Shown here: piece by piece, positions 11,781 to 22,992 of the stretch | Position numbering within the stretch: the stretch's first letter is position 1 | Layout: the number at the start of each line of letters is the position of its first letter | Source of the DNA: Datisca glomerata | Lineage: Eukaryota > Streptophyta > Magnoliopsida > Cucurbitales > Datiscaceae | Assembly: GCA_003255025.1 (NCBI GenBank) | Contig: QANY01008049.1 | Span: 62,001-126,000 of the forward strand | Length of the DNA: 64,000 bases | Direction: 5' to 3' | The notes under the pieces: generated by a model | Seen by the model: the letters and a program-made list of their open reading frames with translations, nothing else | Told to the model about the DNA's origin: nothing | The model's database searches: none | Translations under genes and position numbers: made by a program

Positions 11781-12552
11781 GACCTATATCATAAATGAAA
11801 TAAAGTAACATACTTGATTATGACATGGCTTAACATAGCACGTAGATAACACGTGTCTCAAACAGAATTATCTAACAAACTTATTCATATCTTGTCTTAG
11901 CATATCCCCTAGTTAACAACCTAATCAGAACTGATCACATGTTAATTGAAACACATCATGACGAATTGGGTGACGAAACAGATGGCACGAATCGTGCAAT
12001 GAAACAGATGACACACATTATGCGACGGAACATATGGCACTCATAGCTGACGAAAAACGTGAACAAATGGCGCCTTTTGAGTGACAGAAAACATTTACAG
12101 TTGACACCCGATGTATGACCAAAACATGAACAGATGATACCTTATGTGTGATGAAAGCATGAACAGATGACACCTCATTCGTATAATAGAACAAAATGTG
12201 AACAGTCCTGATTTCTTGTTAACTAAGGGTCGTGCTTAAGTTCATATCTTGCATAATTATCACTTGACTGAATTAACTTCATAACTTGCAGAATCCAACG
12301 TATGATAATAATTAATCGTATAATGCATACTGATACATGTAACAGAATCCAACATGATAACATACTAATGTAAAATCAGTCGTGCTCAAATATTTATTTC
12401 ATGATAATCAAATTAATAACTGAACAATAAACAATTACCAAAGTGTTAACTAAATATAATAATTATTGAAAAACGGTCAAACATATTACATGATAAAATT
12501 ATAATATCAGAGTCACGTCATTATATAAGTCAATTTACACAAACATATATAT
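11778..12552. repeat. Internal direct repeat, copy 2
   Basis: This is the second copy of 10041-10807, offset about 1737 bases. It abuts the GA-rich block on its left and the purine-rich leader-like stretch on its right. Confidence 0.93.
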
Positions 12553-12983
12553 TTTCAGGGAAAGAAGAGAAGAAAAAGAAGAAAAGAAGAAGCTTATCGG
12601 TGATGGAATGGCGACGACAACAACAAGGAGCAAGAAGATAAAAGAAGAAGAAAACACAGAGAATGAGGGAGAACATGGGGGTTTTTGCTAGGGGCTGCCA
12701 AGGGAGAGAGAAAGAGTAGAATATATATATATATATATAATATTAGGTTAAGGTTGGTATACGGTGTATGGATATGTACGATGTGAGTTAGAGATAAAGG
12801 AGAGAGAAGCAAAAAAAAACTCTTTTAAAATTGAAAAATTGAATTTTAAACTAAACCATGTATAATTAAAATTATTTTATCAAAATTATAAATAATCCAT
12901 TTTTAAAATCTCTTTATCTTTTAAATCAATTTTACAAAAATACCCTTTTACGAAGGGTCAGGATATTACATATTATAATACTA

Positions 12984-14255
12984 GTTTCAATAAAGACAAT
13001 AAAATTTACTAGTGCATTATAACACAATTAATCAAATTAAATATTTTTAGGTTACAATCATAACATTTTTGCCTTTAAATTAGTCGCCCCATTAGTATCG
13101 AAGTCATAAAGAGATTGATTATATGTTCTGTTATTTAGTTTTATTTGAATTTACATTATGTCTTTAAATTAATCACCCTACCATTATGTTCTGTTATTTA
13201 TTTTTATTGTCATTTACTTTATGTTTATAATTAATTGCCCCAAGTTTCAGAGCCAAAAAGTGATTTATATGTTATGTTATTTTTTTATTGTCATTTACTT
13301 GTTAATTCATTAATTATTCATATTTATACGCTGTTCCGTCGAAATAACTTATTATTAATATATTTAATTATTTGGATATGGACACCTTCTATCTCGCCAT
13401 GTGTCTATACTCTTTTGTCGTATACCATCACTACATCAATCACAAATCTTTTATAAAAAATTGTAAAAAAATAAAAATTACTGTTACATATATTTAAATT
13501 AGTACAATAATTTGACCATTAATTAAATGTACACTTTCTAACAATTAGTTAAATATTTATTTTTCTAAATTTTTGAAACATTTACTTTATGTATATTAAG
13601 AGTCACCGCTAAAAAGGAAAATCAGTTATAGCTAACATTAATTTTCTTAAAATCAAATCAAATAATTAAAAACTTCTCTTACACATATTTTATATATGAG
13701 TTTTAATAAGTTAATGTAACAATTATTTAAATATATTGTTTCTAACAATTAATTAAACATTGATTTTTTAACTTTTTTAAGACTCACTCAAGGTACATTA
13801 AGAGTCACATCTAATGAAGAAAATTAATTATGCCATCATTAAATTTCTTCAAATCAAAGTTAAATTTTATTTCATATCCATGAACCATTATATAGAGATG
13901 GAGTACCAGTTCAATTGCGTCTTTGTAACAATCTGCCTCTCCTATGAATAGTTTATAATCTTCTGATATTTTTCAATTAGTTTTCTTCTACTATTGTTAT
14001 CTATTTATGCTAATTTCTGTTTCTAATGGATGATTGATTTTTTTTTTTCATATTTCTATTACTGTCAAGATTCAATGAAATAGGTGTGCCATGATGAGTT
14101 ATAATAATTCACTTCTAATTTTCTCTTCGGTTTTAAGTAGACTTCATATATTCTTTAAATCTATTATCGTCTATGAAAGTTTGTATGTTTATGTGAAAAA
14201 ATGTATCTTTTCCTTTGTACATTCTGCAATAAGATTATAGCTTCACAAGATGTCG
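12984..14255. other. AT-rich repeat debris without supported gene
   Basis: The interval starts with the 31-bp motif shared with 9404-9434. It then holds weak repeats of a TATGTTCTGTTATTT word (near 13121, 13184 and 13264). A degenerate ~205-bp tandem pair follows (13535-13660 and 13740-13865), sharing CTAACAATTA(G/A)TTAAA and TTAAGAGTCAC. No coding or RNA gene is supported. Confidence 0.55.
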
Positions 14256-14404
14256 ATTAATTTTTATGTTGTAACCAGGTAGACAATAAAATAGATATGT
14301 GGAGAAGAGAAGAAACAAAGATTGTAATGTGTGTCTGCAATTAATTTTTATTCTGTAACTAGGTAGACACTAAAAAAGATATGTGGAGAAAAGAAGAAAC
14401 AAAG
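14256..14404. repeat. 65-bp direct repeat, period 84
   Basis: 14256-14320 and 14340-14404 share ATTAATTTTTAT, GGTAGACA and GATATGTGGAGAA with a few substitutions. A unique 19-bp spacer separates them. Confidence 0.88.
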
Positions 14405-14639
14405 TCGGCCCGCACATCCTGCATACACAACATCGGTTTGAAAAGTTCGTCTCTATATGAGTCGTCTTTTGCTCCAGTTTTATTTAAGAGTTTGGTCATA
14501 GGTAGCCCTATTTCGTAAGTAATTAGCAACAATAACCTTTATAAAATTAAAACTATAAAGATAACCCATCAATTAGTATAATCATTAATTAATATATGAA
14601 ATTTCACAAATGCCCCAATCACTACAAAATCAAATCTGT

Positions 14640-15180
14640 TACTTCTCACCATCACTCACACACGAACACACTCTACTGCCGAAACCAACTCCTCCACCTT
14701 TGAGCAAAACGGAACGGTGAGAGACCACCGAGTCGGACTCCAAGCACCGAGACAAGGATAGTAGCCACCGGGTCACCGTGTACCCATTGTCGAAACCCCC
14801 TCCAACCTCCACTGCTAAAACCCACTTTTGAAACCCACCCCAACCTCTAAGCAAGAAATCTAGCCACCGAGACAAGGAGAGCAGCCACCAGATCACCGTG
14901 CACCATCGTGTTTCACCACTGCCGAAACCCACCCCAAGCTCCACTGTCGAAACCCACAATCAAAAGCACAAACCTGAGAAACCCTCCTTATCTCGAGAAA
15001 CCCATCCACAATCAAAATCACCATAAATTCTCACTAGATTTCTTCAATAAATGGCCTCTCAAAGCCTATTTTCAAGAAATTTCTCTCGATCTCCACCGAT
15101 TTTCACAGTTATTGTCACCAAGTAACAAAATAATAATCAATTCTTTTTATTATTTGTTTCACTTCACCATTGTCTATTAA
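14640..15180 (+). other. Gene-like block inside the 14501 transposon
   Basis: This block is richer in C and G than its surroundings and is built of repeated GCCACCGAGACAAGGA-like and CCGAAACCCACCCCAA-like phrases (14740-14950), so part is a degenerate tandem repeat. A 90-codon + strand ORF (14908-15180) and a 106-codon - strand ORF (14639-14959) both cross it. Neither shows a family motif. It may be a captured or amplified host 5' exon, but the function is unknown. Confidence 0.3.
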
Positions 15181-15239
15181 CTCTGTTATCGCTGTTGAGA
15201 AAATTTCATATTGTTGTTTCAATGTTTTACTATTTGTTG

Positions 15240-15355
15240 AGTTTCGGATCATCGTTGTTCTACTAGCTCTATTTTCGGTTCATCATTGTTCTACTAGCTC
15301 TATTTTCGGTTCATCATTGTTCTCTAGCTCTATTTTCGGTTCACCATTGTTATCG
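15240..15355. repeat. 31-bp tandem repeat, about 3.7 copies
   Basis: The unit TAGCTCTATTTTCGGTTCAT then CATTGTTCTAC repeats at a period of 31, with GTTC anchors at 15257, 15288 and 15319. The last unit is shortened by three bases. Confidence 0.9.
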
Positions 15356-17614
15356 TTTCTCATATTAATGAAGTAATTCTTATTTTTGTTGTTGGAGAAT
15401 ATTAATCCTTTGTAAGAAGTAGATGAATTTTTGTGTTATTAATACTATATTAAATTGATGAGGCAATGGCATTGAATGACCTTTATTCTTTATATGAAAA
15501 TCAAATCATAATTAGTTGTTGGCTCTGTTATTTCTCATTAAAATAATGTTAACTAATGATAAAATAATTGTACAACTTTTGCAACATTTCTTATTATATA
15601 TCCTTTGATCATTCTAGGAATAGGACATACTATAATATTATGATTTCATTATGTTGGCATGTAGCAATTATACAATTTTTGTATGTTAACAGATAGTAAA
15701 AGTAACATTTACGATACACCTAAAGATCTTGTATAATAATGTTCATAGACGGTAAAAATAGTGTTTACAGTATTATTAAGAATACTTGTAGACATCAGAT
15801 TTGAATTTTAGAGAGGTGAATAGTTATACACAATAAGGATGCAGTGAATGACGTAACTCTGTAAATAATTTCTTAACAGATCAAAAATATTATGTTTGCA
15901 TAACATTTTGATTATTTTGAATCTTTGAATGAAGGAAAACAGACCAAAAGAGTGAAGCTCATTAAATTGCACGAGACAAAAAGATTTCAATCAAGGAGAC
16001 TAATAAAGTCATCCCCAATTGAACTCTCTATACACAACAACATTTGGGTGAGCAGCGGACAAAGAGAAACCAATGCCCCTTATGCAACAAGTCCCAATAA
16101 TTGAGCCACCTACCTTCGATCTTCTTTCGCAAGAGACAATGCATCTCCAGTTAACAAAGTATTTACGAGTCGTAAACATAAATGTAACCAGACAAATATT
16201 TATTATAAATAAAAGAGATAGCAAAAGTATGATATTGATAGTTCTCCTATTTCAAAAGAATACATAAATTCTCAATGAAAAAAAGCATAATAGGCAGAAA
16301 CAAAGTACACATCATCTCCAACTCAATACGTTAAATAAATGTTTATGACTCGTAAATATATATTTAACCAGACAATATTCAAAATAAAAGAGACACTAAG
16401 AGTATGGTGTAAAGTTTCTCCTTCTTCCAGAACATAAAAAAATAAAAAAATAAACAAAAATAGACATTTTCAACTTGAAGAACAAGCTGCTACATTTTTT
16501 GGGTTCTCGACGTCCTTTTACTATGAGCAAAACGGCCACACAATCCACATTCCTCCTCTTTCAAGGCCTCCCAGGTTGACGCCTAACCATAGATGGTCTA
16601 ACAACCTCTTCTTATACTTTAGATTGTAAATTTCGCTCAAATTTATTTCCAACGGGATACGTATTTGAAGAGTATGCTATAAATAGTTCATTCTTAAAGT
16701 AATACATATAGGGATAAAATGACATGAATTTTAACAACTATTGCATAAACACTTCAAAATCAACAAAATTGTTTCAATTGAACACCAAAAATTCTTTTAT
16801 ATTTTATCAACTTAATATATATGCACTCATTAGATGTGATATTTATAGACTTATCTAACTCAACATAAAATAAAGATAAGTTATTAAATTAATATTAATA
16901 TATCTATTAGCCCAAGAAAAATAATTCTGAGTCATACATGCCTAAAACTAGCTAAAATGACTTTATATATTAAAATATGAATAAAATCACATAGATAATA
17001 TGAATACATGATAGACAAGAAAAACCTAGCTAATAGGACAAATTTATATATTAAAATAAGAATAAAATCACATGGTCAAAATTAATCCTTGATAGACAAA
17101 GAAAGAAGGAGAAACACATACCCCTTTATGCACCAAACAAAGCCTAATACTGAAACTGTAGAAATAAAGATACTGAATCACTGATTAAAGGTATTACAGC
17201 AGCTCGCCTAATAGAAAATATAGAAAGAGAGAAAGAGAGAGTGACATAGTCACGTAATAAGTACAACAATCAATAAAAATTTATTGAAGCTTACCAATGA
17301 CGATGAAATTAGAGGAGACGCCGAATAATGGGAGGGTAATATATTTGGAGCAAAATTCCACTCAAATTTATTTCCAACAGGATAAAATATTATAAAATAG
17401 AAGGAAATATGTGAAAATATTGAAATCTTGGTAACATAAAGTAGTTATTAAGGGTAGAATAGTAACTTCAATATAATTAAAAAATCTTAAACTTAAATAG
17501 GGTCATTTTTGCATGTACTATAATTAAGGGCCATTGTTACTAGTTATTTCTAAAAGGGGGCTACCTACTACAATTTCTGTTTTATTTATCTTCTCCAAAG
17601 AAACTCAAAAGTCA

Positions 17615-18346
17615 CTAGAATATGCTTGGAATGGAATATTCTATATAAAATAAGGCCCAAAAGCCTCTCTTTTTAATTAAAGGCCAAAACATTTTTTGCC
17701 TATGATGGGTAAAATGATCTTTAAATGGGTTAAATAACCTTTATGGTAGCTCTCCCCCATGAGCACTATAAAAGGAGTTGCCTCCTCATTTGACACACCT
17801 ACAAAAGAAATTAGCTCTAGTTTTCTCTCTTTTGTTTCTTCTTGGTCTTGGCTCAATTTTGGTTTGGTTTTCAATCTGGTTTTGGGCTCATTTTTTGTTC
17901 TATTTCAGTTCAGTTTTTTTCCAATTCAGTTGTCGATTCAGTTTTTTGGTTCAAGTCTTAGTTCTCAGTCGTTATTCTGGTGGTAGAATTCAGACAAGTC
18001 AGTTTAACAGGATTGTGAAGTTGGATACTCTTCAACCATTGTCAACTATTTTATCTTAGGAAACAGACGTTGATATTAACTTTTAGTATGAAAAGTAAGG
18101 GGGTGTAACTGTTTTAAGGAAACTGTGAAAACATGACTCGGTTTGAATTTCTCATTAATTTTATATTACCGACATGTTGTTCATATACTTTTTTCAATAA
18201 CTAAATTTACGTTGGTATTTCAAAATTATTGTATTTACTTTGGTATTTCGTAATTATTATATTTACGTTGCTAATTTTATACTTATTGTATTACCGTAAT
18301 TTCCATTTAATCTAATAAATGCAATGCATTATTTCTAACAATCTTA
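17615..18346 (+). repeat. Copia family A, 5' LTR
   Basis: This region matches 39476-40043 from CTAGAATATGCTTGGAAT through a shared TATA box, a (GGTTTGGTTTT)-rich leader, GAATTCAGACAAGTCAG and GATTTTATATTAC. The right end is placed at a TTTCTAACA near 18346, before the AT-repeat region and gag. The left edge is uncertain because the match begins 50 bp inside the end of the preceding transposon. No clear primer binding site was recognised after it. Confidence 0.6.
17767..17773 (+). promoter_or_regulatory. LTR TATA box (copia family A)
   Basis: TATAAAA lies in an LTR, followed by AGGAGTTGCCTCCTCATTTG. The related LTR fragment has TATAAAAA at 39609-39616. Confidence 0.6.
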
Positions 18347-18419
18347 AAACAGTTACTGCTATACAAGTTATTGTGTTATAGGATTAGGTTTTAGAAATCA
18401 ATTTGATTTTTCAACCTAA

Positions 18420-18450
<31 letters not shown>

Positions 18451-18455
18451 ATGTT
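18420..18455. repeat. (AT)n microsatellite
   Basis: About 13 AT units (18424-18450) sit between two diverged copies of a phrase ending in CCTAAAATA (about 18385-18420 and 18460-18505). Confidence 0.9.
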
Positions 18456-18886
18456 GTCCAAAAATTGATTTTTGAAAATTGATTTGGTTTTTTGACCTAA
18501 AATATTATTTTTTATTCTCTAAAATTTTGAAACTAGAAGTAACTATACATAGAAGTTCTGTCTATGAAATTGAAACTTAAGAGGACTTGTCCCTCTAGTT
18601 ACTTAGGAACTGAATACTGTTGAGAGGGTTAGTCCTGGATTGGGTCTTAGAACCCTACTAGTTCGTGTTGACAGTTATTTGTAAAAGTTCTATTTGGTTT
18701 ATTTTGAAAAATATTTAAAAATTTTAGCATATTTTCTTCTTTGCAAAAATAGCATAAATTTTAAAGTGTTGACACATTTCTAGTTTATATCTCAGATAAG
18801 GAAATATGAGAACTGAAATCAACAACCATGTTGTATCAAATCATGCTACTGAAAGTCAATGACAAAACCTAATTGTTAGGGCTCAA

Positions 18887-19690
18887 ATGTCAAACCTCGA
18901 TGTACAGAACCTTGTTGTGACCCATGTGGTCCCTATGACACCGATGTCTCTGCCTACTTCTAATGGAGAGAAATCTAAGAAATTTAATGGTTTGAATTTC
19001 AGAAGGTGGCAGCAAAAGATGCTATTATATCTGACGATCCTGAATCTAGCAAAATGCTTGACTGAATAAGCCTCTAAGCTCAATGACGATGAGTAGGATT
19101 TCTAAATGATCAGTGCTATTGATGCTTGGAAACATTTTGACTAGTTATATAAAAATTACATTATGAATGGTCTTACTGATTCTTTGTATAATGTTTATTT
19201 TGACAAGAAAATAGAGTGCCAATAAATTTATTGTGGGGCGCTTCCTGGATTTTAAAATGGTGGATTCCAAAATGGTGATCAGTCAAATGCCTGAATTTAA
19301 GATTATTTTGCACGAGATTCATGTTGAGGAGATGATGCTAGGTAAATCATTTTAAGTGGCTTTATATTATTGAGAAATTACCTCTTGCATCGAAGGATTT
19401 CAAGAACTATCTCAAGCACAGACGAAAGGAAATGAGCATCAAGGCTTTATTATTCGACGTCAAATTAAAGAAGATAATAGGTTATCTGAAAGAAGAGGGA
19501 CAAACCCAGTTGCTACAGTAAAGGTAAACATAGTGTTCAGCATGATCAAGGTTCGAAAGCCGTAAAGACCAACAACAAAGGGAAGAGTCTAAACAAGCAG
19601 TGACCTAAAGGAGGAGATTCAAAGAAACTAAAAATCCAAGGTAAATATTATAATTGTGACAAGCTGTCTCATAAATCTTCTAAATGTAGA
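18887..19690 (+). pseudogene. Copia family A gag, broken
   Basis: The first 60 codons (18887-19069) hold KFNGLNFRRWQQKMLLYLT, typical of the N-terminal gag domain of TNT1-like plant copia elements. A stop ends this frame, and gag-like sequence continues in other frames to 19690. A zinc-knuckle position (about 19646-19685) reads YYNCDKLSHKSSKC. The first Cys of the usual CX2CX4HX4C is replaced by Tyr and the glycine before the His by Ser. Gag would package element RNA in virus-like particles. This copy cannot. Confidence 0.8.
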
Positions 19691-20179
19691 TTGCCTAAGA
19701 GAAACAAAGAGGCAAATGTGATTAAAAACATTGCTCAAGATGTTTCTAACATCAACCTCTCAGCAGTGGTCTCTAAGATCAACATAGTTGAATCAAATCC
19801 AAAGAAATGGTGGATCAACATTGGATCTACCCGTCATATGTGCTCTGATCGATGGATGTTCTCTACCTTCAAGACGGTAGAGCATGGAGCGAAGTTGTTC
19901 ATAGGCAACTTGGAGACCTTTGAGATCAAAGTCCAAGGAAAAGTGGTATTAAAGATATATTCTGAAAAGGAATTGACTCTGGACAATGTCCTGCATATAC
20001 GTGAAATTTGGAAGAACCTTGTGTCTGGTTCACTACTGAACAACCATGGATGTCATATGGTATTTGAGTCAAACACAATTATTTTGTCTAAGAGTGAAAT
20101 GTATGTTGTTAAGGTTTATATGAGTGATAGAATGTTTAAGCACAATGTAATGACTCTGGTCAAACCTAATATTAATTAA
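19691..20179 (+). pseudogene. Copia family A protease region, catalytic Asp lost
   Basis: A 162-codon open stretch continues the element polyprotein. It carries the aspartic protease neighbourhood WWINIGSTRHMCSD (from codon 40). The catalytic Asp of the usual D(T/S)G is Asn here (AAC at 19817-19819), so the protease would be inactive even though the frame is open. Downstream text (KELTLDNVLHIREIWKNLVS) matches the conserved segment before the integrase. The ATG at 19691 is an internal Met, not a true start. Confidence 0.8.
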
Positions 20180-20189
20180 GCTAGTTCTT

Positions 20190-21336
20190 CTAGTTACTTG
20201 CTTGAGTCTTCCAATTTATGGCATGGTAGACTAGGTCATGTTAATTATGATATTTTTTATAAATTAATTAACATGGATCATATACCAACATTTCATATTA
20301 ATTCTAATCACAAGTGTGAAACTCATGTCTAGTCAAAATTAACGAGGTCATCATTCTAAAGTGTTGAAAGAAACACAAAACCATTGGATTTAATTCATAA
20401 TGATGTATGTGATTTAAAATTTATACAAACAAGAGGTGGTAATAATATTTTATTACTTACACTGTTATGTAAATTTTGTTAAAAGCAAGGACAAAGCTAT
20501 AGTGAAATTTATTCTCCATAAAAATGAAGTTGAGAATCAACTTAACAAGAAAGTTAAAGTGCTAAGAAGTGATCGAGGTGGTGAGTATGGATCATCAATT
20601 TTTGAGATTTGTGCTCAACATGAGATTATACATGAAATCATAGTACCTTATTCACCTCAGTCCAATAGTGTTCTGAGCGTAAAAATCATACTTTGAAAAG
20701 AAAGATGATTGCATTGTTGATCAGTTCTAGATTACCTAAGAACATTTGGGGTTAAGTCATTTTGATGACTAACTATCTTTTGAATAAGATACCCAAAAAG
20801 AAAGTGGATAGTAACTCATACAAATTATGGAAAGGTAGAAAACCTTCATACAAATATTTACAAATGTAGGGATGCCTCACTAAAGTAATGACATTACACC
20901 TGAAAAGGTGAATATAGGACCAAAATTCTTTGATTGCATTTTCATTGGTTATGCAAATAACAGTAGTGCGTATTTATTCCTTGTGTATGAATCTAGCAAT
21001 CGTGAGATTCGCAAGAACACGATAATGGACTCTAGGAATGCATCATTATTTGAACATATATTTCCTTACAAATCTAAGAAAGAGCCAAGCTCTTCAAAAA
21101 TACTTTTTGAGACTATTGATGAAGAAGATAGTCAGGACCAAGATGAAGAATTCAAGGTAGAACCAAGAATGAGTAAAAGAGCTAGGACAAAAAAGTATTT
21201 TGGTTCTGATTTTTTAACCTATATGATTGAGAGTGAACCACTAACTTTTAATGAACCTTTGAACTCCAATGAAGTTTCTTTGTGGAAAGATCCCATAAAG
21301 AGTGAAATGGATTTCATTTTACAAAATCATACTTGA
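20190..21336 (+). pseudogene. Copia family A integrase, broken
   Basis: The pre-integrase zinc finger (about 20215-20330) shows LWHGRLGHVNYD and then KCETHV. One Cys of HHCC is replaced by His, followed by a stop. The catalytic core piece 20436-20696 has the second catalytic Asp in VLRSDRGGEYG and the PYSPQSN segment. A frameshift there puts the ERKN segment with the catalytic Glu into another frame. 20908-21336 carries the C-terminal GPKFFDCIFIGYANNSSAYL segment and the spacer to the RT. The enzyme would insert element DNA, but here it is dead. Confidence 0.8.
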
Positions 21337-21490
21337 GAACTTGTGAATCTTCCACCTCGATTGTAAACTTTTAGGTTCCAAGTGTATTTTCAATAAAGAG
21401 TGAAATGGATTTCATTTTACAAAATCATACTTGAGAACTTGTGAATCTTCCACCTCGATTGTAAACTTTTAGGTTCCAAGTGTATTTTCA
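21295..21490 (+). repeat. Perfect 98-bp tandem duplication in the copia family A RT
   Basis: 21295-21392 and 21393-21490 appear identical, both starting ATAAAGAGTGAAATGGATTT and ending AGTGTATTTTCA. The unit length is not a multiple of three, so the duplication itself shifts the frame. Perfect identity in a decayed element implies a recent event or an assembly error. Confidence 0.95.
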
Positions 21491-21900
21491 GATGAAAATG
21501 AAAGTTAGGCTTGTGAAAGGCTATAGACAGAAGGAAGGTCTTCATTATTTTGATACATATTATCCAGTGTCGAGAATAATCTCCATTAGGATGGTACTTA
21601 CAATTGCATCTTTATGAAATCTTGATGTACATCAAATAGATGTGAAAAAAACCTTTCTAAATGGAGATTTAGATGAAGAAATCTACATGGAACAACTAGA
21701 AGGGTTTTCCACTTCAAGGCAAGGAAATTAATATTGAAAATTAGTGAAATCATTATGTGGTTTGAAACAAGCACCAAAATAATAGCATGAGAAATCTCAC
21801 AGTCACATGATGTCAAGTTGATTTAAAATCAATGAATGTGATAAATATTTCCATGTTAAAGATAGAAAATTGACATGTCATTGTGTGCTTGTATGTTGAT
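21337..21900 (+). pseudogene. Copia family A reverse transcriptase, truncated
   Basis: RT motifs appear in order after the duplication: VKGYRQKEGLHYFDTYYPVS, then IDVKKTFLNGDLDEEIYMEQ (with a Lys replacing the usual Ala), then SLCGLKQAPK followed by a stop. The last recognisable residues are LYVD at 21889-21900, the start of the catalytic YVDD box. Coding similarity then jumps directly to RNase H-side sequence. The RT is therefore cut off at its active site. Confidence 0.8.
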
Positions 21901-22434
21901 GAGAGGTACTTACAATATACTCAGAATTATGGACTACACTATAGTAGATATCCAACAGTCCTAGAAGAATATATTGATGCCAATTGGATATTTGATAAGA
22001 AAGATACGAAGTCTACTAGTGGATTTTTTTTCACACTAGGAGGTGTTGTTGTAACATGAAAATCCTCAAAATAGACTGTTATAGCTAGATCCACTATGAA
22101 ATCTTGAGTTTATAGCTTTGGACAAATGAGGGGAAGAGGTGAGTTGTTACACCATTTCCTAGAAGATATTAAAAGATGGCTAAAGCTTGTGCCACCAATT
22201 TGCATACACTGTGATAGTCAAAGTGTGATTGGAAGGGAAAAAAGCAATATGTATAATGGTATGTCTAAACACATTCATCATGGGCATAAAACCATTAAGC
22301 AACTACACTTGGCAGGAGTTATCACTCTTAACTATGTGAAGTTTAAGGATAACATTGTAGATCCACTAACCAAAGGTTTAAATAGAGAGTTAGTTGAAAA
22401 CTCATCGATGCAAACGAAACTAAAGCCAATGTAA
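21901..22434 (+). pseudogene. Copia family A RNase H
   Basis: The segment starts with [16 protein letters not shown], normally found several hundred bases beyond the YVDD motif. It then gives [19 protein letters not shown] and a 102-codon open piece (22126-22434) with ICIHCDSQSVIGR, MYNGMSKHI, YVKFKDNIVDPLTKGLNREL. Stops interrupt the first half. The RNase H fold's conserved Asp and Glu neighbourhoods are partly preserved. Confidence 0.8.
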
Positions 22435-22992
22435 GAATAAGTTGATACAAAGTAAACTCAACCTAGTTGACTGAAGATCCCAAAATCTAGGTTCAAATGG
22501 AGTACCTAATTGTATAAACTTAACCGGATCATTATAGGGATTTTCTCTATTTATTCCTATGATGAAAATAGTGATACCTATTGGAGATTAGGTTAAGCAG
22601 TCTTTTTAATGATTCTTATCCGTCAAAAACTTTTAGATCCTAGCGGAGTAAGCGTGTTTACTCTTAAATTAAAAAATCACATATCTGAGAGTGAAGTAAG
22701 GTTGTTTCTATTGGAATTGTAAGGGCACAGTTCTTTAGAAACTCTTGCAGAACTAGGAAGATGGTCATGGCCAAAATAAACATAATCATGAGAACTAAAC
22801 TATGTTAGAGATAACTCATGTGTGTAGTATGTTATTGTTTACATAAAAGGTCAAACATGTCTACTAGTCAGCCAGTAAACTAAACATATTTACACAAGGA
22901 CCGAACAATTCAAAGGGTAAAACCTACATATCCTATACAGGTTTCAGAATGTTGAATTCTATCACCATGTCTGTCGTGTCGTTGGTCGTCAA
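22435..22992 (+). other. 3' untranslated part of copia family A
   Basis: Non-coding sequence between the end of pol and the start of a family B LTR. No family A 3' LTR follows here. The only other family A LTR sequence in the window is at 39476. No clear polypurine tract is visible. Confidence 0.45.

Larger units (their letters stand above)
9471..12970 (-). mobile_element. 3.5-kb LTR-like unit (probable solo gypsy-type LTR)
   Basis: The unit opens with TGTAACGCTCTGAGC and closes with GGGTCAGGATATTACA. The reverse complement of the end (TGTAATATCCTGACCC) matches the start imperfectly, as in plant chromovirus LTRs. On the - strand, an (AT)n TATA-like tract (12719-12740) precedes a pyrimidine-rich leader-like stretch (12550-12720), as in an LTR promoter. 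It has no pol domain. Inside are a 767/775-bp direct repeat, a 54-bp tandem array and a GA-rich block. No 5-bp target duplication is visible at these exact ends, so the boundaries or the solo-LTR origin are not proven. Confidence 0.5.
14501..17565. mobile_element. DNA transposon of about 3.1 kb with ~37-bp terminal inverted repeats
   Basis: The left terminus (14501-14537) begins GGTAGCCCTATTTCGTAAGT. The reverse complement of the right terminus (17529-17565) begins GGTAGCCCCCTTTTAGAAAT. About 27 of 37 positions agree, ending in AACAAT and CC in both. The dinucleotide TA flanks both ends, and the next bases differ. The interior has a CG-richer, gene-like block at 14640-15180, a 31-bp tandem repeat, and duplicated ~110-bp segments (16145-16270 and 16330-16440). 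No transposase is recognisable, so it is probably non-autonomous. The superfamily is uncertain (Mutator-like or other). Confidence 0.6.

Noticed and set aside
11311..11811. 166-codon ORF on the - strand, Ser/Leu/Phe-rich
   Set aside because: It is the reverse reading of a GA-rich low-complexity block. Overlapping frames give similar compositions.
10041..12552. Possible CRISPR-like array because of regular spacing
   Set aside because: Units are contiguous with no unique spacers, and the context is plant LTR-like DNA.
12594..12812. 72-codon - strand ORF rich in Leu and Ser
   Set aside because: Pyrimidine-rich leader-like stretch with an (AT)n tract; composition artefact.
14639..14959. 106-codon - strand ORF rich in Trp, Gly and Val
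   Set aside because: Antisense of a repeated motif block. No family motif, and the composition follows the repeat.
17759..18059. Two overlapping ORFs (75 and 93 codons) with SF/LF-rich products
   Set aside because: Leader part of the family A LTR just after its TATA box; T-rich composition. The related LTR gives a different ORF.
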